From assembly GCF_003865035.1 (NCBI RefSeq), contig NZ_BHVZ01000004.1:124001-188000 (forward strand): DNA of 64,000 bases, written 5' to 3'. The notes below the pieces were generated by a model. The model ran no database searches, had not been told where the DNA came from, and saw only the letters and a program-made list of their open reading frames with translations. The position numbers were made by a program, and so were the translations under genes. Shown here piece by piece: positions 8,777-18,387 of this stretch (the stretch's first letter is position 1; each line of letters starts with the position of its first letter). The stretch comes from Anaerotignum faecicola. GTDB taxonomy: Bacteria > Bacillota > Clostridia > Lachnospirales > Anaerotignaceae.

Positions 8777-9706
8777 TCAGATATTCTGACGGATAATTCT
8801 TGTAATAATCCCTACCGCAACGCCGTTTTCCTGATCCAGACGGTTCACAACAAAGCTGATGTCATCATTCTTACCGGGCAATCTGTAATCGTTGCAGCTA
8901 TGCGCAATGGCATTCACCCCGTTAGACAGCCTTACAAAAATCACGCCCTTATGAATATCCGTAATCCTGCCGGAATACCGTCCCTGTACCTTACATTCCT
9001 TCAGTTTTTCCAGTACTTCATTCTTCATAAGACGTTTCATATCGGCAGTGATCTTTACATTCATTGTTTCTGCATCCGATTCTACGGATGTAACTACCGC
9101 CATCACTCTGTCACCTACATGATATTTCTCCCTTGCATCACCGACCCATTCCCATGCAATATCTCTGGCAGGAACTGCGCACTCTGCGCCAAATACCTCA
9201 AGACGCACCACCTTTTCCGCTACTGCGATAACACGCGCCTGCACAACTCTGCCTTCGGTAATCTGGGCGTTGCCGTTTTCATTCGGGAAATAAAACTTCC
9301 TGCGTTTTGCAAGCATTGCCAGTCTGCGGCTTGCCACAACACTGCGTGCAGTATCATCCAGTGCTATCAGGATAAAATCAATCTCGCAGCCAACCATGTT
9401 ATTTAAAATACGAACCTGACGGCCCTTCATTTCTCCATAGCCGTTCTGTTCGGAAAGGTTCAGTTCCATCTCACTGACAGGGATAATCATACGCTGTCCT
9501 TTATAATAAACCACAGCAATACTACCACTGCTTGTCTCCTCTACACCGCTTAATACACCGGACAGTATCCGTTTACTGCGGTATGCGTTCTGCAGCTCAT
9601 GCCAGAGGAGCTCCGCTTTATCCTCCTCTGTTTCGTATGCTCCGTTTGCATCGATTGTAAGTACCTGCTGCATTTCATGTAATGTTTTTTCTGCTTCATT
9701 TGCCAT
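8777..9706 (-). CDS. Protein with S1-type OB-fold repeats
   Basis: 309 residues resembling ribosomal protein S1: at least two clear S1-type OB folds, about residues 148-205 (EGRVVQARVIAVAEKVVRLEVFG, then YHVGDRVMAVVTSVE) and 235-300 (GRYSGRITDIHKGVIFVRLSNGVNAIAH), plus a degenerate one near 40-110. Such domains bind RNA or single-stranded DNA. The gene sits between the coupling protein and the CpaB-like gene in the transfer operon, with AGGAGG before ATG 9706. Genes of this kind recur in clostridial conjugative elements; their role in transfer is unknown. Confidence 0.8.
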   Translation of the reverse strand: MANEAEKTLHEMQQVLTIDANGAYETEEDKAELLWHELQNAYRSKRILSGVLSGVEETSSGSIAVVYYKGQRMIIPVSEMELNLSEQNGYGEMKGRQVRILNNMVGCEIDFILIALDDTARSVVASRRLAMLAKRRKFYFPNENGNAQITEGRVVQARVIAVAEKVVRLEVFGAECAVPARDIAWEWVGDAREKYHVGDRVMAVVTSVESDAETMNVKITADMKRLMKNEVLEKLKECKVQGRYSGRITDIHKGVIFVRLSNGVNAIAHSCNDYRLPGKNDDISFVVNRLDQENGVAVGIITRIIRQNI

Positions 9707-9721
9707 ACTTATTTTCCTCCT

Positions 9722-11641
9722 TTATTTACTCATCAGTTCTTTCTTGGAAATCTGTACTGTTCTGATCTTTGGTTTCTCCTCTTTTTTTGCCTGTATTATA
9801 TCTTCCACAGGCTGCACAATAGAATCGTCTTTTGCCTGTTCCTTTCTCCAGTCCGGGATATAGGCAGCTGCTTTACACTTTTTCAGCTTTCGGCTTTCCG
9901 GATGCCTGGTATAATCGAATTTTTTCACTTTAAATACATTCTGTCCGCGTAGTATAATCAATGCCTCATCCAGCGGCATCCGCAGCACCTCATCTGCTGT
10001 CATCAGTTTTCTGCGGCCAACAGAGTTGGTCTCTCTGTATTCCGGTGTATAATCCGTCATCCGCATGGCATACAGTTGCTTTGATTGGCTATTTACATCA
10101 ATCGTTACCTCACCGGTACGATTGGAGATAAACCGTGCAGTTACTTCATCCGTACAGCCCAGCGCTATCTGCGTATCACAATTTCCCAGAATCTCCAGGT
10201 ATTCATCATTGGGATAACGGTTCTTCAGCTGTGCTATGTTCTGGAAAATAACAGAAATCCCGATATTCCTGCTGCGTACCGTTGAAATTTTCTTTTTAAA
10301 GTCATTGATAACGCCAAGGTTCGGGAATTCATCCAAAACGAAATTCACACCAATCGGCAGCTTTCCGTCTACCCCCTCTGCATCGGCATAACGCACCAGC
10401 TTAATAAACAGGAACGAAAAAAACAGCGAAGAAAGGAAGTCAAAGGTACTATCCTGATCGCTGCTGATACAGAAGAACGCGCATTTTTCCCGTCCCGGTC
10501 TGCTGAGATCAAATTCATCCTGCGCCGTAATATCGCAGATAGACGCATTCTGGAACACCTGTAGCCTTGCACCCAGACCGATAATTACACCACCTCTCAC
10601 CTTATCTCCTGCCTGCTGAAAAATATGGTAGGGTGCCTTTGCCGGATGTCCGTTTGGCAGCATCTCAAAACGCTGATTTAATTCATTCTCTGTCAAATCG
10701 GATAGCATCCGATATACTGCGCCCATGTTCCGCTCAGCAGGTGCCCTTTCATAGTCAACATATAAAATCAGTGCCTTTAGCAGATTCAACTCGGAGGAAT
10801 CCCAGAAATGATCCGTTTTTCCGCCGCCCGTATTTTTGATAATCACATCTGCACAGATCTGTGCCATCATCTGATCGTGTGAAACCTCATTGATGCAGTT
10901 CCAACGGTCGCTATGCTCCGGCTGTACCAGATTAAAAACCCGGACGATGTAGCCCTGCTCCTTCAGATACACCGACATATCCTCATACAGCTCGGATTTC
11001 GGATCGGTGAGAATCAGACTTTCCCCTCTTTTTACACTTTGGAAAATCATATTTCTGACAAAAGCTCTGGATTTCATACTGCCGGATGCACCAAAAACAG
11101 CGATATTACGATTCATCCTACTTGCGACAGGGATACTGACAACCGCACCGTCTACGGTTCCCAATATCGTTCCCTCTGTTTTCTGGATACCGGTAACATC
11201 CAACAGCTCCTTCATCCTTCGTTTATCCATAAATCGTGCTGTACCATAACTACCTTTTTCGGAGTAATGGAATTTCCGCTCCGTATCATAATCACCTTTT
11301 TCGCCCTTTCCGATAAACACTGCAAAAAGAACGATACCGGCAATCGTTAATCCAAGGAAAAACAGCACCTTTAGCCCCATCAGGGAAAATGCTGCGCTGA
11401 GACATACAGATACTCCCTTTTGGGGCAAGGACGGTGCAGTTCCGTCTCCCGGGATATGCCCTGCCTTCTGCCAGATGCTATAATTCTCTATCAACTGTGT
11501 CAGGTAGCCACCTGCATAAAAAACAGGAAATATCGCCATACAGACGTATCCGAACATCTTCATACTGCGCTTATTTATCTGCGAGGAAGTTTTTTCTGAC
11601 GGTTTCCAGATTAACCGTCGAAATCTTTGTTTGTTCTCCAC
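9722..11641 (-). CDS. VirD4/TraG-type type IV coupling protein
   Basis: About 639 residues. This ATPase recruits the relaxase-DNA complex to the mating channel. Two N-terminal membrane spans (about residues 30-50 and 90-110) are followed by the nucleotide-binding domain with Walker A GASGSMKSRAFVRNMIFQ, typical of the clostridial TraG branch, and Walker B VNFVLDEFPNLG. A later segment, VIFQNIAQLKNRYPNDEYLEILGNCDTQIALGC, is typical of VirD4 proteins. The longest start is GTG 11641, which overlaps the upstream gene by 71 bases. A shorter start at MKMFGYV (about 11563) is possible; neither has a convincing ribosome site. Its cognate relaxase is not in the window. Confidence 0.92.
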   Translation of the reverse strand: MENKQRFRRLIWKPSEKTSSQINKRSMKMFGYVCMAIFPVFYAGGYLTQLIENYSIWQKAGHIPGDGTAPSLPQKGVSVCLSAAFSLMGLKVLFFLGLTIAGIVLFAVFIGKGEKGDYDTERKFHYSEKGSYGTARFMDKRRMKELLDVTGIQKTEGTILGTVDGAVVSIPVASRMNRNIAVFGASGSMKSRAFVRNMIFQSVKRGESLILTDPKSELYEDMSVYLKEQGYIVRVFNLVQPEHSDRWNCINEVSHDQMMAQICADVIIKNTGGGKTDHFWDSSELNLLKALILYVDYERAPAERNMGAVYRMLSDLTENELNQRFEMLPNGHPAKAPYHIFQQAGDKVRGGVIIGLGARLQVFQNASICDITAQDEFDLSRPGREKCAFFCISSDQDSTFDFLSSLFFSFLFIKLVRYADAEGVDGKLPIGVNFVLDEFPNLGVINDFKKKISTVRSRNIGISVIFQNIAQLKNRYPNDEYLEILGNCDTQIALGCTDEVTARFISNRTGEVTIDVNSQSKQLYAMRMTDYTPEYRETNSVGRRKLMTADEVLRMPLDEALIILRGQNVFKVKKFDYTRHPESRKLKKCKAAAYIPDWRKEQAKDDSIVQPVEDIIQAKKEEKPKIRTVQISKKELMSK

Positions 11642-12668
11642 AATACTTCTCTATCGCCTCCTTCTGAAAATCAAAACAGATTACCTCTCCCTGCACACCG
11701 AGATATGAAAGCTGTGTCTGAAACTGTATCAATCGTTTCAAATCACAATCAACACAAATCAAGGTCGGGTGTCCATTCTGGTTATAGCCATCCTGTATGA
11801 TAAACGGCTGCTCTTTCTTCTGCTGTAAGTCCTCCGCCAAAACAGCCAACAGGCTTTGATAGGCTTCTGCATCATACATGAGCTTCAACAGCAGAATCCC
11901 ATTCTCATCCAATGGTATAAAACAGAATCGTTGAAATGGTGCATTTAAGATAGTCACCCGCATTTTTGCATCCTCTAAGCATTGTACTGCCTGCTGCATT
12001 CCTCTGCCAAATAACAGTGCATTTGTACCGTTAAAGCAAAGCTGCTTTGAGCGCAGTATCGACTGTATCAGAATATCGGCTCTGTTTTCCACCGTTTCAA
12101 ACCACTTGGGTACTGCCACCTGCATGTTATAGCAAAGCCATACTTCTGCCTGCGAAAGCAAAACACCTGTCATTTTGGAGCTGATGATTTTCCTTGTGAA
12201 ATCTGCCTGCGCCTTTACCTCCTTTGGATGAAAAAAAGCATCCTGCGAAAGCTCGCCTGACTGCATCGGGATATTTTCAAAGATTGGTTGTTTTTTACTG
12301 CGATCCATCAGAATCTCCGCCCGTTCCATAATCGCCAGTATTTCCGAAATGCAGTGCTGCCGTTGTCTTTGTGTTAAGCCTGCCCTGCGCATGGAAAAAT
12401 CTGCACCGTCTGCCAGATAAAAAGAAAACCGTTCCCACTCTAACTGTAGTAGGGTTTCTTTCCCCTTTCGCATCAGACGATAACCCTTTACGCCATCCTT
12501 CTGATACTTGGATAGCAGTCTTTCCTCCAACAACCGCCGCAGCACCTTTTGCCGATAGCTTTCCTGCGGCAACAAAAGCGTCAATGCCTCCTCTGCACAT
12601 TCACCGGATAATGCGACCAATGCCAATACCCGATAAGCCTGCGAATCCTTTGTAAGAATTGTCCTCAC
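11571..12668 (-). CDS. Winged-helix protein of the conjugation module, replication-relaxation-like
   Basis: 365 residues. The first 70 look like a winged helix (LVALSGECAEEALTLLLPQESYRQKVLRRLLEERLL). The remainder has alternating strands and helices without recognisable catalytic residues. Proteins with this layout next to TraG in clostridial elements resemble the replication-relaxation family, but I am not certain. The annotated GTG 12668 lies inside the ribosome site AAGGAGG. The codon at normal distance downstream is ATT (ILTKDS), so a rare ATT start is possible. It overlaps the coupling protein gene. Confidence 0.65.
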   Translation of the reverse strand: MRTILTKDSQAYRVLALVALSGECAEEALTLLLPQESYRQKVLRRLLEERLLSKYQKDGVKGYRLMRKGKETLLQLEWERFSFYLADGADFSMRRAGLTQRQRQHCISEILAIMERAEILMDRSKKQPIFENIPMQSGELSQDAFFHPKEVKAQADFTRKIISSKMTGVLLSQAEVWLCYNMQVAVPKWFETVENRADILIQSILRSKQLCFNGTNALLFGRGMQQAVQCLEDAKMRVTILNAPFQRFCFIPLDENGILLLKLMYDAEAYQSLLAVLAEDLQQKKEQPFIIQDGYNQNGHPTLICVDCDLKRLIQFQTQLSYLGVQGEVICFDFQKEAIEKYCGEQTKISTVNLETVRKNFLADK

Positions 12669-12794
12669 CTCCTTTCCGATACCATTCTCAGCATAAGCTC
12701 CTAAACTATGCCAAAAACCTGCATACTCCTTTCTTTGAAAATATGGAACTTCATGAGAAAAGTTCTATTTTTCGACATATCCGAAAAACCTATG

Positions 12795-13433
12795 TCAATT
12801 ACCGTTTATTTTCTGACACGAAACCAGACCTATATCCGAGCTGATGATTACTCTGGTGCCGTTTCTGTTTCCACGCCTTGTGCTGTAGTGCAGTTCACAA
12901 AATGCGCCGCCATCGTCCAGAAGAAAAAAGCTGTTAATAATATCCAATACTTCCTTCGTCTCGATATTATCGTAATCTCTGATACAATGGATGGGCGTAT
13001 CTTCTGTATACTCATAAATAAACCAGATCAGAGCATACTCCAAACGGCAGATTGGATGCGCCGCAGTAAATTCCTTTAAGGCGTAGGTTAATGGCTCCAG
13101 AAGAAATACGGTATGATTCCGATGATTTCGTTTTGGCATCAAATGCGGCAGAATCACTTCGTAGCCATAGGACTTCTCTTTAACTGTAATCCCCTGTGCC
13201 TCTGCGGCACAGCTTTGTACCTGTTCCCTGCCGTTCATCTGAAAAATGCTTACGATATTTCTTGTACTGCACGCAATACTTTCCGCCTGCCTAGCCATAT
13301 CCAGACTAAGCCTTTCAAAATTTTCCGGGTATCTGACTGCATCTGTTGTTTCATAGGCACAAAGCGTATTCTGAAACCGCAGTGCATCCTCACGCAGGTG
13401 GTTCAGCCTCTGTCGAAACAGCAGACGATTCAT
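12795..13433 (-). CDS. Conserved ICE protein of unknown function (resembles DUF6100)
   Basis: 212 residues, soluble, with an N-terminal helical half (LNHLREDALRFQNTLCAYETTD) and a C-terminal half that may be globular. No signal peptide, membrane span or catalytic motif is visible. From size and position between VirB4 and TraG I take it as the DUF6100-type protein of clostridial conjugative elements; this is memory-based and should be checked. Its start overlaps the upstream gene by 44 bases, so translation is coupled. About 125 bases without an obvious feature separate it from the next gene. Confidence 0.6.
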   Translation of the reverse strand: MNRLLFRQRLNHLREDALRFQNTLCAYETTDAVRYPENFERLSLDMARQAESIACSTRNIVSIFQMNGREQVQSCAAEAQGITVKEKSYGYEVILPHLMPKRNHRNHTVFLLEPLTYALKEFTAAHPICRLEYALIWFIYEYTEDTPIHCIRDYDNIETKEVLDIINSFFLLDDGGAFCELHYSTRRGNRNGTRVIISSDIGLVSCQKINGN

Positions 13434-13938
13434 AATACCTCACCTCTCCCTCTCTGCTTACAGTACAGAAAATACAATTTATCCCTTGTAACTTACCAAT
13501 CTGCTCCGTGTCCTCCAGCACAATCAGCACCTTTCCCTGTACTTTCTCCTGTAATCGCTCTATCACATGGCATAAAAACATTTCATCACCCTTTTTACAG
13601 GAATAGATTTCATACGCCTCACCATCTGCGTATACCGCAATCAATAACGGATACCTCCCGACGGCGTGAAATTCAATAGCCTCCTTTAAATCAAGCACAA
13701 CCCAGAAGCACTGTGCCAGCCCTTCGTCATACGTTTTCTGTTCAAATGCTTTTATGTAACCGTTCTCTTTGTCAGATACAAGCCTGCCCTTTTTCACCAG
13801 TTTCCGTATTATTTTTTCCATCTGTGTATCTTCTATGGAAAAATATCTTTGCAGCTGCTCCATCTGCAATGCGCCATATTCACCAATCAGCTCCACGATT
13901 TTTCCTTCAATCGCTCCACCGCTCTGTAAGCAAATCAT
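13390..13938 (-). CDS. Winged-helix conserved ICE protein (resembles DUF5697)
   Basis: 182 residues. The N-terminal 55 look like a winged helix (GKIVELIGEYGALQMEQLQRYFSIEDTQMEKIIRKLVKKGRLV). The C-terminal part has an alternating alpha/beta pattern (FWVVLDLKEAIEFH, GKVLIVLEDTEQIGKL). It lies 14 bases downstream of VirB4 and overlaps the next gene, so it is part of the transfer operon. Family assignment to DUF5697 is from size and context. Role unknown; accessory regulation or replication is possible. Confidence 0.6.
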   Translation of the reverse strand: MICLQSGGAIEGKIVELIGEYGALQMEQLQRYFSIEDTQMEKIIRKLVKKGRLVSDKENGYIKAFEQKTYDEGLAQCFWVVLDLKEAIEFHAVGRYPLLIAVYADGEAYEIYSCKKGDEMFLCHVIERLQEKVQGKVLIVLEDTEQIGKLQGINCIFCTVSREGEVRYYESSAVSTEAEPPA

Positions 13939-13952
13939 GAAATGTCTCCTTT

Positions 13953-16808
13953 CTACTCCTGTTTTCTTCGTATCATCTCGCGCAGCTGCTCGCGGTCTGT
14001 TGTAATCATCTCCGTTTCCAATCCGGATGCTTTAAATTCTACCGTCACTGTATTGTTATTGGTCAGAATCAGACCGTTCCCACGTGCAAAATGCGTGATA
14101 TTCATAATCTCTGTATCACTCAGATTCAAAATATGCTGTACCCTTTGCGCCTCCTCATCCTCTAAATTCAGTACAATCTTTGTCTTACTGTTATTGATAA
14201 TACCTTTTCCGTACTTCCCATCATCCAAAGAAAGGAAGTCGTTGATGTCCTGTGTGGCGCAGATTGCAGCACCGCCATAGCCTCGGATAATTTTGAAAAT
14301 CTCCAGAACAAACTCCGCAGCCAAGCGGTTGCTGGATGCTCCAATCAACTGCCAGACCTCATCAATAAAAATTGCTTTCTCCTGTGTTCTGTCCTCCTTT
14401 GCTTTATCCCAGACATAATCCAATACAAGAAACATCCCGACCGTCAATAAATCTCCGGTTAGCTCTGAAATATCGAGAACGATATATTTATTATCTAACC
14501 GTACATTGGTCTGCTGATTAAATGTACTTGCAGAACCATGCACCAGTCGATTCAGGATATTCGCCATGCGTCTGGTCTCTGTGCTTTTCTTCAGAACATC
14601 ATATAAATCGCCTAAAACGGGCATTGTTTTATAACTTCCCATTTCGTCATACAGCGATTCATTCTGATGGGTAATGCCTTTCCCTGCATAGGTCTGGATC
14701 AACGCTTCATCCAATAGCTGCCGTTCCTCATGTGTCATATCCGGAATCAGCAGGGAAAAGAAAATATGCAACCGCTGGATTTTTGCCGATAGCTCGGAAC
14801 GCTCCGTTCTTTCGCCGTCTATCACATCCTCCGCAGTTTTATCATTTTTTCGGATTTCCATGATATTGATGCAATTTTTCGATGCCGGAGAAATCTGTAT
14901 AAACTCTCCGCCGATGTTATGGCAGGCTCTGCGAAATTCATGCCCCTTCAATGGTGCCAGAATAAAGGTCTGAATATTCTTTTCTCGAAGCCTTAATGCC
15001 ATCAACTGCATGGTGAAGGTTTTGCCTGCACCAGATGTGCCAAGCAGAACCATGTTCGCGTTCTTATATATTCTGGAATTAAAAATATCCACAATAATCA
15101 GGGAGTTATTGTACTTATTTACCCCTAGTAAAATGCCGTTATCGTCACTCATCTCAAAGCTGACATACGGGTAACAGCTTGCCACCCCTGTTGTTAGCAC
15201 ATTCCTTTTTGATAGCTCATGCAGACTTTTATGTAGCTGATTCAACGGCAATACCGATGCAAAGGCTAAGTCCTGTCTAAAATAGCATGGCTTCAGAATA
15301 AGATCCTGCGACAGCATCAGCTTTTTCATCTCATTGGTACGCCATTCCAGTTCCTCCCGGCTATCTGCGGTAATTGTAATCAGGGTATTGATATAGTAAA
15401 AATCCTGATTATTTGCCAGACCATCCTTCAGATAATAGCCCGCCCGTACCGCACTGTCGATGTCATCAAAATCCGTATTGGTATCTGATGTTTCCTTCAT
15501 TTTTGAACGATTGATACGGATTTGTCTGCCTAATTGAAACTGTATCTTTTCCTTCGGCTCTTTGCTGAGGAAAAGATCTATATCAATCCCCTCCCCTGCA
15601 TTCACCAACAGCGACAGCCAGCCTGCGGTTACCTGTGTTTTATACCCTGTAGACGGAATCATAAAATAGGAGCAGTACAGACCGTCAATCCTGCAATATG
15701 CCGCTTTACTGAAATCCATCTGCTCCGGCAAAAGAAAAGCGGAAATTGGAATGGCGTTGGCATCCCCTTCTGCGATATACTTTTCGACCTCCGCCGCAGC
15801 ACGCGCAGAGAATGGAGTTTCTGTACTTGTTTTGCGATTCAGCAACATATATAAAACCTCCGCCATAAAACTGTCCGGGTTTTCATGCTCCACTACGTTA
15901 TTGCCACACTGCATAAGATAGGTTCTTGCAGTGCGCTCCGCAATCTCCAGCTGATTCACAGCGTCCTTCTCCTCATTCTTCTTACTGCTGCCGGGAATCG
16001 GTTCATACGCAAAGACAATAAAAAAACGCCGTGTCACGGCTTCTTTCAGCCCGATTCGACGAATCAGGTTATAATAATCCATCAATAACACCTTACACCG
16101 CTCATCCTGTTCCCGCCGGATTGCCTCCTGTATCTTATCCAGATGATTTGATATATCAGCCTTCTTGGAAACAACCTTAATCTGCATCCGTACAGGACTG
16201 ATTTTTAAATAGGACATGTAAGAATAGATGATATTACGCTGTTCTCTCGCAGAACGTAGCAGGAAGTTGATGGGTTCTACCTCTATAATTTTGATATAAC
16301 GCTTATCTCTGAGATAGCAGATACCGTTTTCTATCTTTTCTACAGGAAACGGCTCATTCGCTTTTCCTTTTGCTGTTTTTCTGCTTTTCTTCAGCTTTTC
16401 CTCCTCTCCGTATTCTTCCGGCCATTCTCCCTCGGATTGCCAGACAGGCCTTCTGCTTTCCTCCTGCTCCGACATAGCATCCGAACGATACAGCATTTTT
16501 CTGTTCCGCAGGAAACGGAAGAAGTTCAGAAGAAAAGCCGTCAGGCTTTCCCCGCCAACGCCGATTAAGGCAAAAATCCCAATCGGCAACGCTGTCAGAC
16601 ACAGAAGGATTGTTTTTGCGGTAAAAGAAAAGACTGTTATTTTCAGTATCGGGATTGTAATCCCGGCTACCAAAATAACAGCCTCTATGGCATTTCTTAA
16701 TTTCAGCATCCCACCAAATAGTGAACCTTCATTGAGAAAGTTTGGCGGAATGAGAAAGATGTCCCGTTCCTCTTTATTTTTGGCTATGATTCTCACGCTC
16801 CTTATCAA
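13953..16808 (-). CDS. VirB4-like conjugation ATPase with PrgI-like N-terminus
   Basis: 951 residues. This is the energising ATPase of the mating channel. Residues 1 to about 110 are a PrgI-like head with two membrane spans (AVILVAGITIPILKITVFSF, ILLCLTALPIGIFALIGVGG), here fused to the VirB4 body. Walker A is LLGTSGAGKTFTMQLM; Walker B is EKAIFIDEVWQLIG, followed by GYGGAAICATQDIND. The gene starts with TTG that overlaps the stop of the HipA-like gene (TTGA); a GTG four codons later is the alternative. Full length and apparently intact. Confidence 0.93.
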   Translation of the reverse strand: MIRSVRIIAKNKEERDIFLIPPNFLNEGSLFGGMLKLRNAIEAVILVAGITIPILKITVFSFTAKTILLCLTALPIGIFALIGVGGESLTAFLLNFFRFLRNRKMLYRSDAMSEQEESRRPVWQSEGEWPEEYGEEEKLKKSRKTAKGKANEPFPVEKIENGICYLRDKRYIKIIEVEPINFLLRSAREQRNIIYSYMSYLKISPVRMQIKVVSKKADISNHLDKIQEAIRREQDERCKVLLMDYYNLIRRIGLKEAVTRRFFIVFAYEPIPGSSKKNEEKDAVNQLEIAERTARTYLMQCGNNVVEHENPDSFMAEVLYMLLNRKTSTETPFSARAAAEVEKYIAEGDANAIPISAFLLPEQMDFSKAAYCRIDGLYCSYFMIPSTGYKTQVTAGWLSLLVNAGEGIDIDLFLSKEPKEKIQFQLGRQIRINRSKMKETSDTNTDFDDIDSAVRAGYYLKDGLANNQDFYYINTLITITADSREELEWRTNEMKKLMLSQDLILKPCYFRQDLAFASVLPLNQLHKSLHELSKRNVLTTGVASCYPYVSFEMSDDNGILLGVNKYNNSLIIVDIFNSRIYKNANMVLLGTSGAGKTFTMQLMALRLREKNIQTFILAPLKGHEFRRACHNIGGEFIQISPASKNCINIMEIRKNDKTAEDVIDGERTERSELSAKIQRLHIFFSLLIPDMTHEERQLLDEALIQTYAGKGITHQNESLYDEMGSYKTMPVLGDLYDVLKKSTETRRMANILNRLVHGSASTFNQQTNVRLDNKYIVLDISELTGDLLTVGMFLVLDYVWDKAKEDRTQEKAIFIDEVWQLIGASSNRLAAEFVLEIFKIIRGYGGAAICATQDINDFLSLDDGKYGKGIINNSKTKIVLNLEDEEAQRVQHILNLSDTEIMNITHFARGNGLILTNNNTVTVEFKASGLETEMITTDREQLREMIRRKQE

Positions 16809-17641
16809 AAATATTTCTTCATCTGCAACAGCACAACATCTACAATCCTATCTTTCAAGAATGGTCTGAACATCGGCTGATACCAGTCCAGATATTTCTC
16901 TGCAATCTCCGAAACCTCTGCCGCACTGCATACAATTTTAAGCTGTGCGCCATATAAATCTCTTGCTGTGGAAAGTACTGTGCCAAATCTGCACTGAAAC
17001 GGTTTCGCCCGTAAATGCTTCATCAATCCCCTTGTTTCTACATCAAATGGGTATTTTACATTGTCTAGCATCAGCCCTTCCCCGTTATCAAATAACGGAC
17101 AATAGTGATATTTACCGTTTTCCTCAAGAATTGCAATATTGTTTAAGTGTCTGTCCTCATTTGCAATCAGCGCATCTACCTCAAACAGCAAGGTCAGGTA
17201 TGCTCCAAAATGCTCCAAACCACTGATGTCCTCTATTGTATCAACGATTTTTTTCAATCTGCCCGGAATCGTTTTTTCTGCCGCGAGGATTTTCTGATAG
17301 TCAGAGCCAAGGGCACGTTTTAAAATATGATACGCTGTCTGGATGCTCTGTCCTTCCCTCAAAAAGTTAAAGCTGACGCTTGCCCTTCTGGTATTTCTGT
17401 GAACCTCTACAGAGTCAATGTGATACGCTACGATTTTATAGCCAAGCTCTGTTTCGATATTGCTGTATTTTTGCAAAAGCTCACTTGTGACTGCCTCTGC
17501 CAATGCTTCAAAGCCGGTGCGATCCAGCTTATACCAGCAGTCTGTCGCCGCATCATACCATTTTTCCTGATTACCCTTCGAGGAGGTGGCAGCAACAACA
17601 TCTCCTGTATAAAGTTTTATAGCCTTGTTATTTTCAGCCAT
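16805..17641 (-). CDS. HipA-like kinase domain protein (putative toxin)
   Basis: 278 residues, shorter than classical HipA (about 440). The kinase core is visible: catalytic loop LIANEDRHLNNIAIL, with Asp, Arg, His and Asn placed as in HipA, and a metal-binding Asp in PLFDNGEGLM. HipA kinases phosphorylate translation factors or tRNA synthetases; the target here is unknown. The gene overlaps the AbrB-like gene upstream by 25 bases and touches VirB4 downstream, so it is embedded in the transfer operon. The arrangement suggests an antitoxin-toxin pair that stabilises the element or couples host state to transfer. Confidence 0.75.
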   Translation of the reverse strand: MAENNKAIKLYTGDVVAATSSKGNQEKWYDAATDCWYKLDRTGFEALAEAVTSELLQKYSNIETELGYKIVAYHIDSVEVHRNTRRASVSFNFLREGQSIQTAYHILKRALGSDYQKILAAEKTIPGRLKKIVDTIEDISGLEHFGAYLTLLFEVDALIANEDRHLNNIAILEENGKYHYCPLFDNGEGLMLDNVKYPFDVETRGLMKHLRAKPFQCRFGTVLSTARDLYGAQLKIVCSAAEVSEIAEKYLDWYQPMFRPFLKDRIVDVVLLQMKKYF

Positions 17642-18159
17642 TGTGCATCCTCCGCCATTCTTCCCTGTGTTTTCTCTACAATCTGGATCGGATCATATTC
17701 CGTCAAGCCCATTTCTTTCAGAAGAATATTGATATTTTCCCTGCTTTTCGGAACGCATCTTTCCTCCAGAAATTCAATGAAATCATCCCATGTTGGTCTT
17801 TCCTGTCGCCCGAAAGCAGTTTTTAAAATCCGATCCGTATGATTTATTACCCGCAGTATTTTCTCCGTAAAATCACAGAGAATGGTACTGCAAAGGGTTT
17901 CTTTATCAAAATATTCATAGCGCACAACCTGATGTCCTGCTTTGAGTGCCTGCGATTGAAATAAAAGAATATCCTCTGCCGCCTTTGGACGAATGATAAT
18001 GCTTGTACCGTCGAACACAACCTCTGCCTTTGCATCCGCATGATCCAAATCCATTTTTTTCACCCAACTGGACGGTAATGTTATTCGGTAGGTTTTTGCT
18101 CCTGCCGCCGCAGTACCACCGGATGCATTCGCACTGATTTTTAGCTCTCTTATTTCCAT
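17617..18159 (-). CDS. AbrB/MazE-like DNA-binding protein (putative antitoxin)
   Basis: About 180 residues. I chose the start MEIRELKIS at 18159 because GAGGTG lies just upstream; a longer frame to 18207 has no site. Residues about 10-60 match a SpoVT/AbrB swapped-hairpin domain (KTYRITLPSSWVKKMDLDHADAKAEVVFDGTSIIIRPK). The rest is helical. AbrB-type antitoxins bind their own promoter and neutralise the toxin. Here the partner would be the overlapping HipA-like kinase instead of the usual XRE-type HipB, an uncommon pairing. About 230 bases of AT-rich DNA precede it with no clear gene. Confidence 0.7.
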   Translation of the reverse strand: MEIRELKISANASGGTAAAGAKTYRITLPSSWVKKMDLDHADAKAEVVFDGTSIIIRPKAAEDILLFQSQALKAGHQVVRYEYFDKETLCSTILCDFTEKILRVINHTDRILKTAFGRQERPTWDDFIEFLEERCVPKSRENINILLKEMGLTEYDPIQIVEKTQGRMAEDAQWLKITRL

Positions 18160-18387
18160 AAGAATCACCTCATATAAATTATAGCATATTCGTGACGAAT
18201 AATCCATTATTTATTCTATCTTAGCACGCATTGACCTTATTTATCAAATGAAAACAATAGCTATAAAAATCCTTTTCCACAAAATAGCACCGACTTTTTC
18301 TTTGATTTTCACATTTTCTTAGCGAGTTTATTTGATGTTTGCACAAAATAGGATATTTTTCCTGATACTCCTATATGATTTCCTCTG

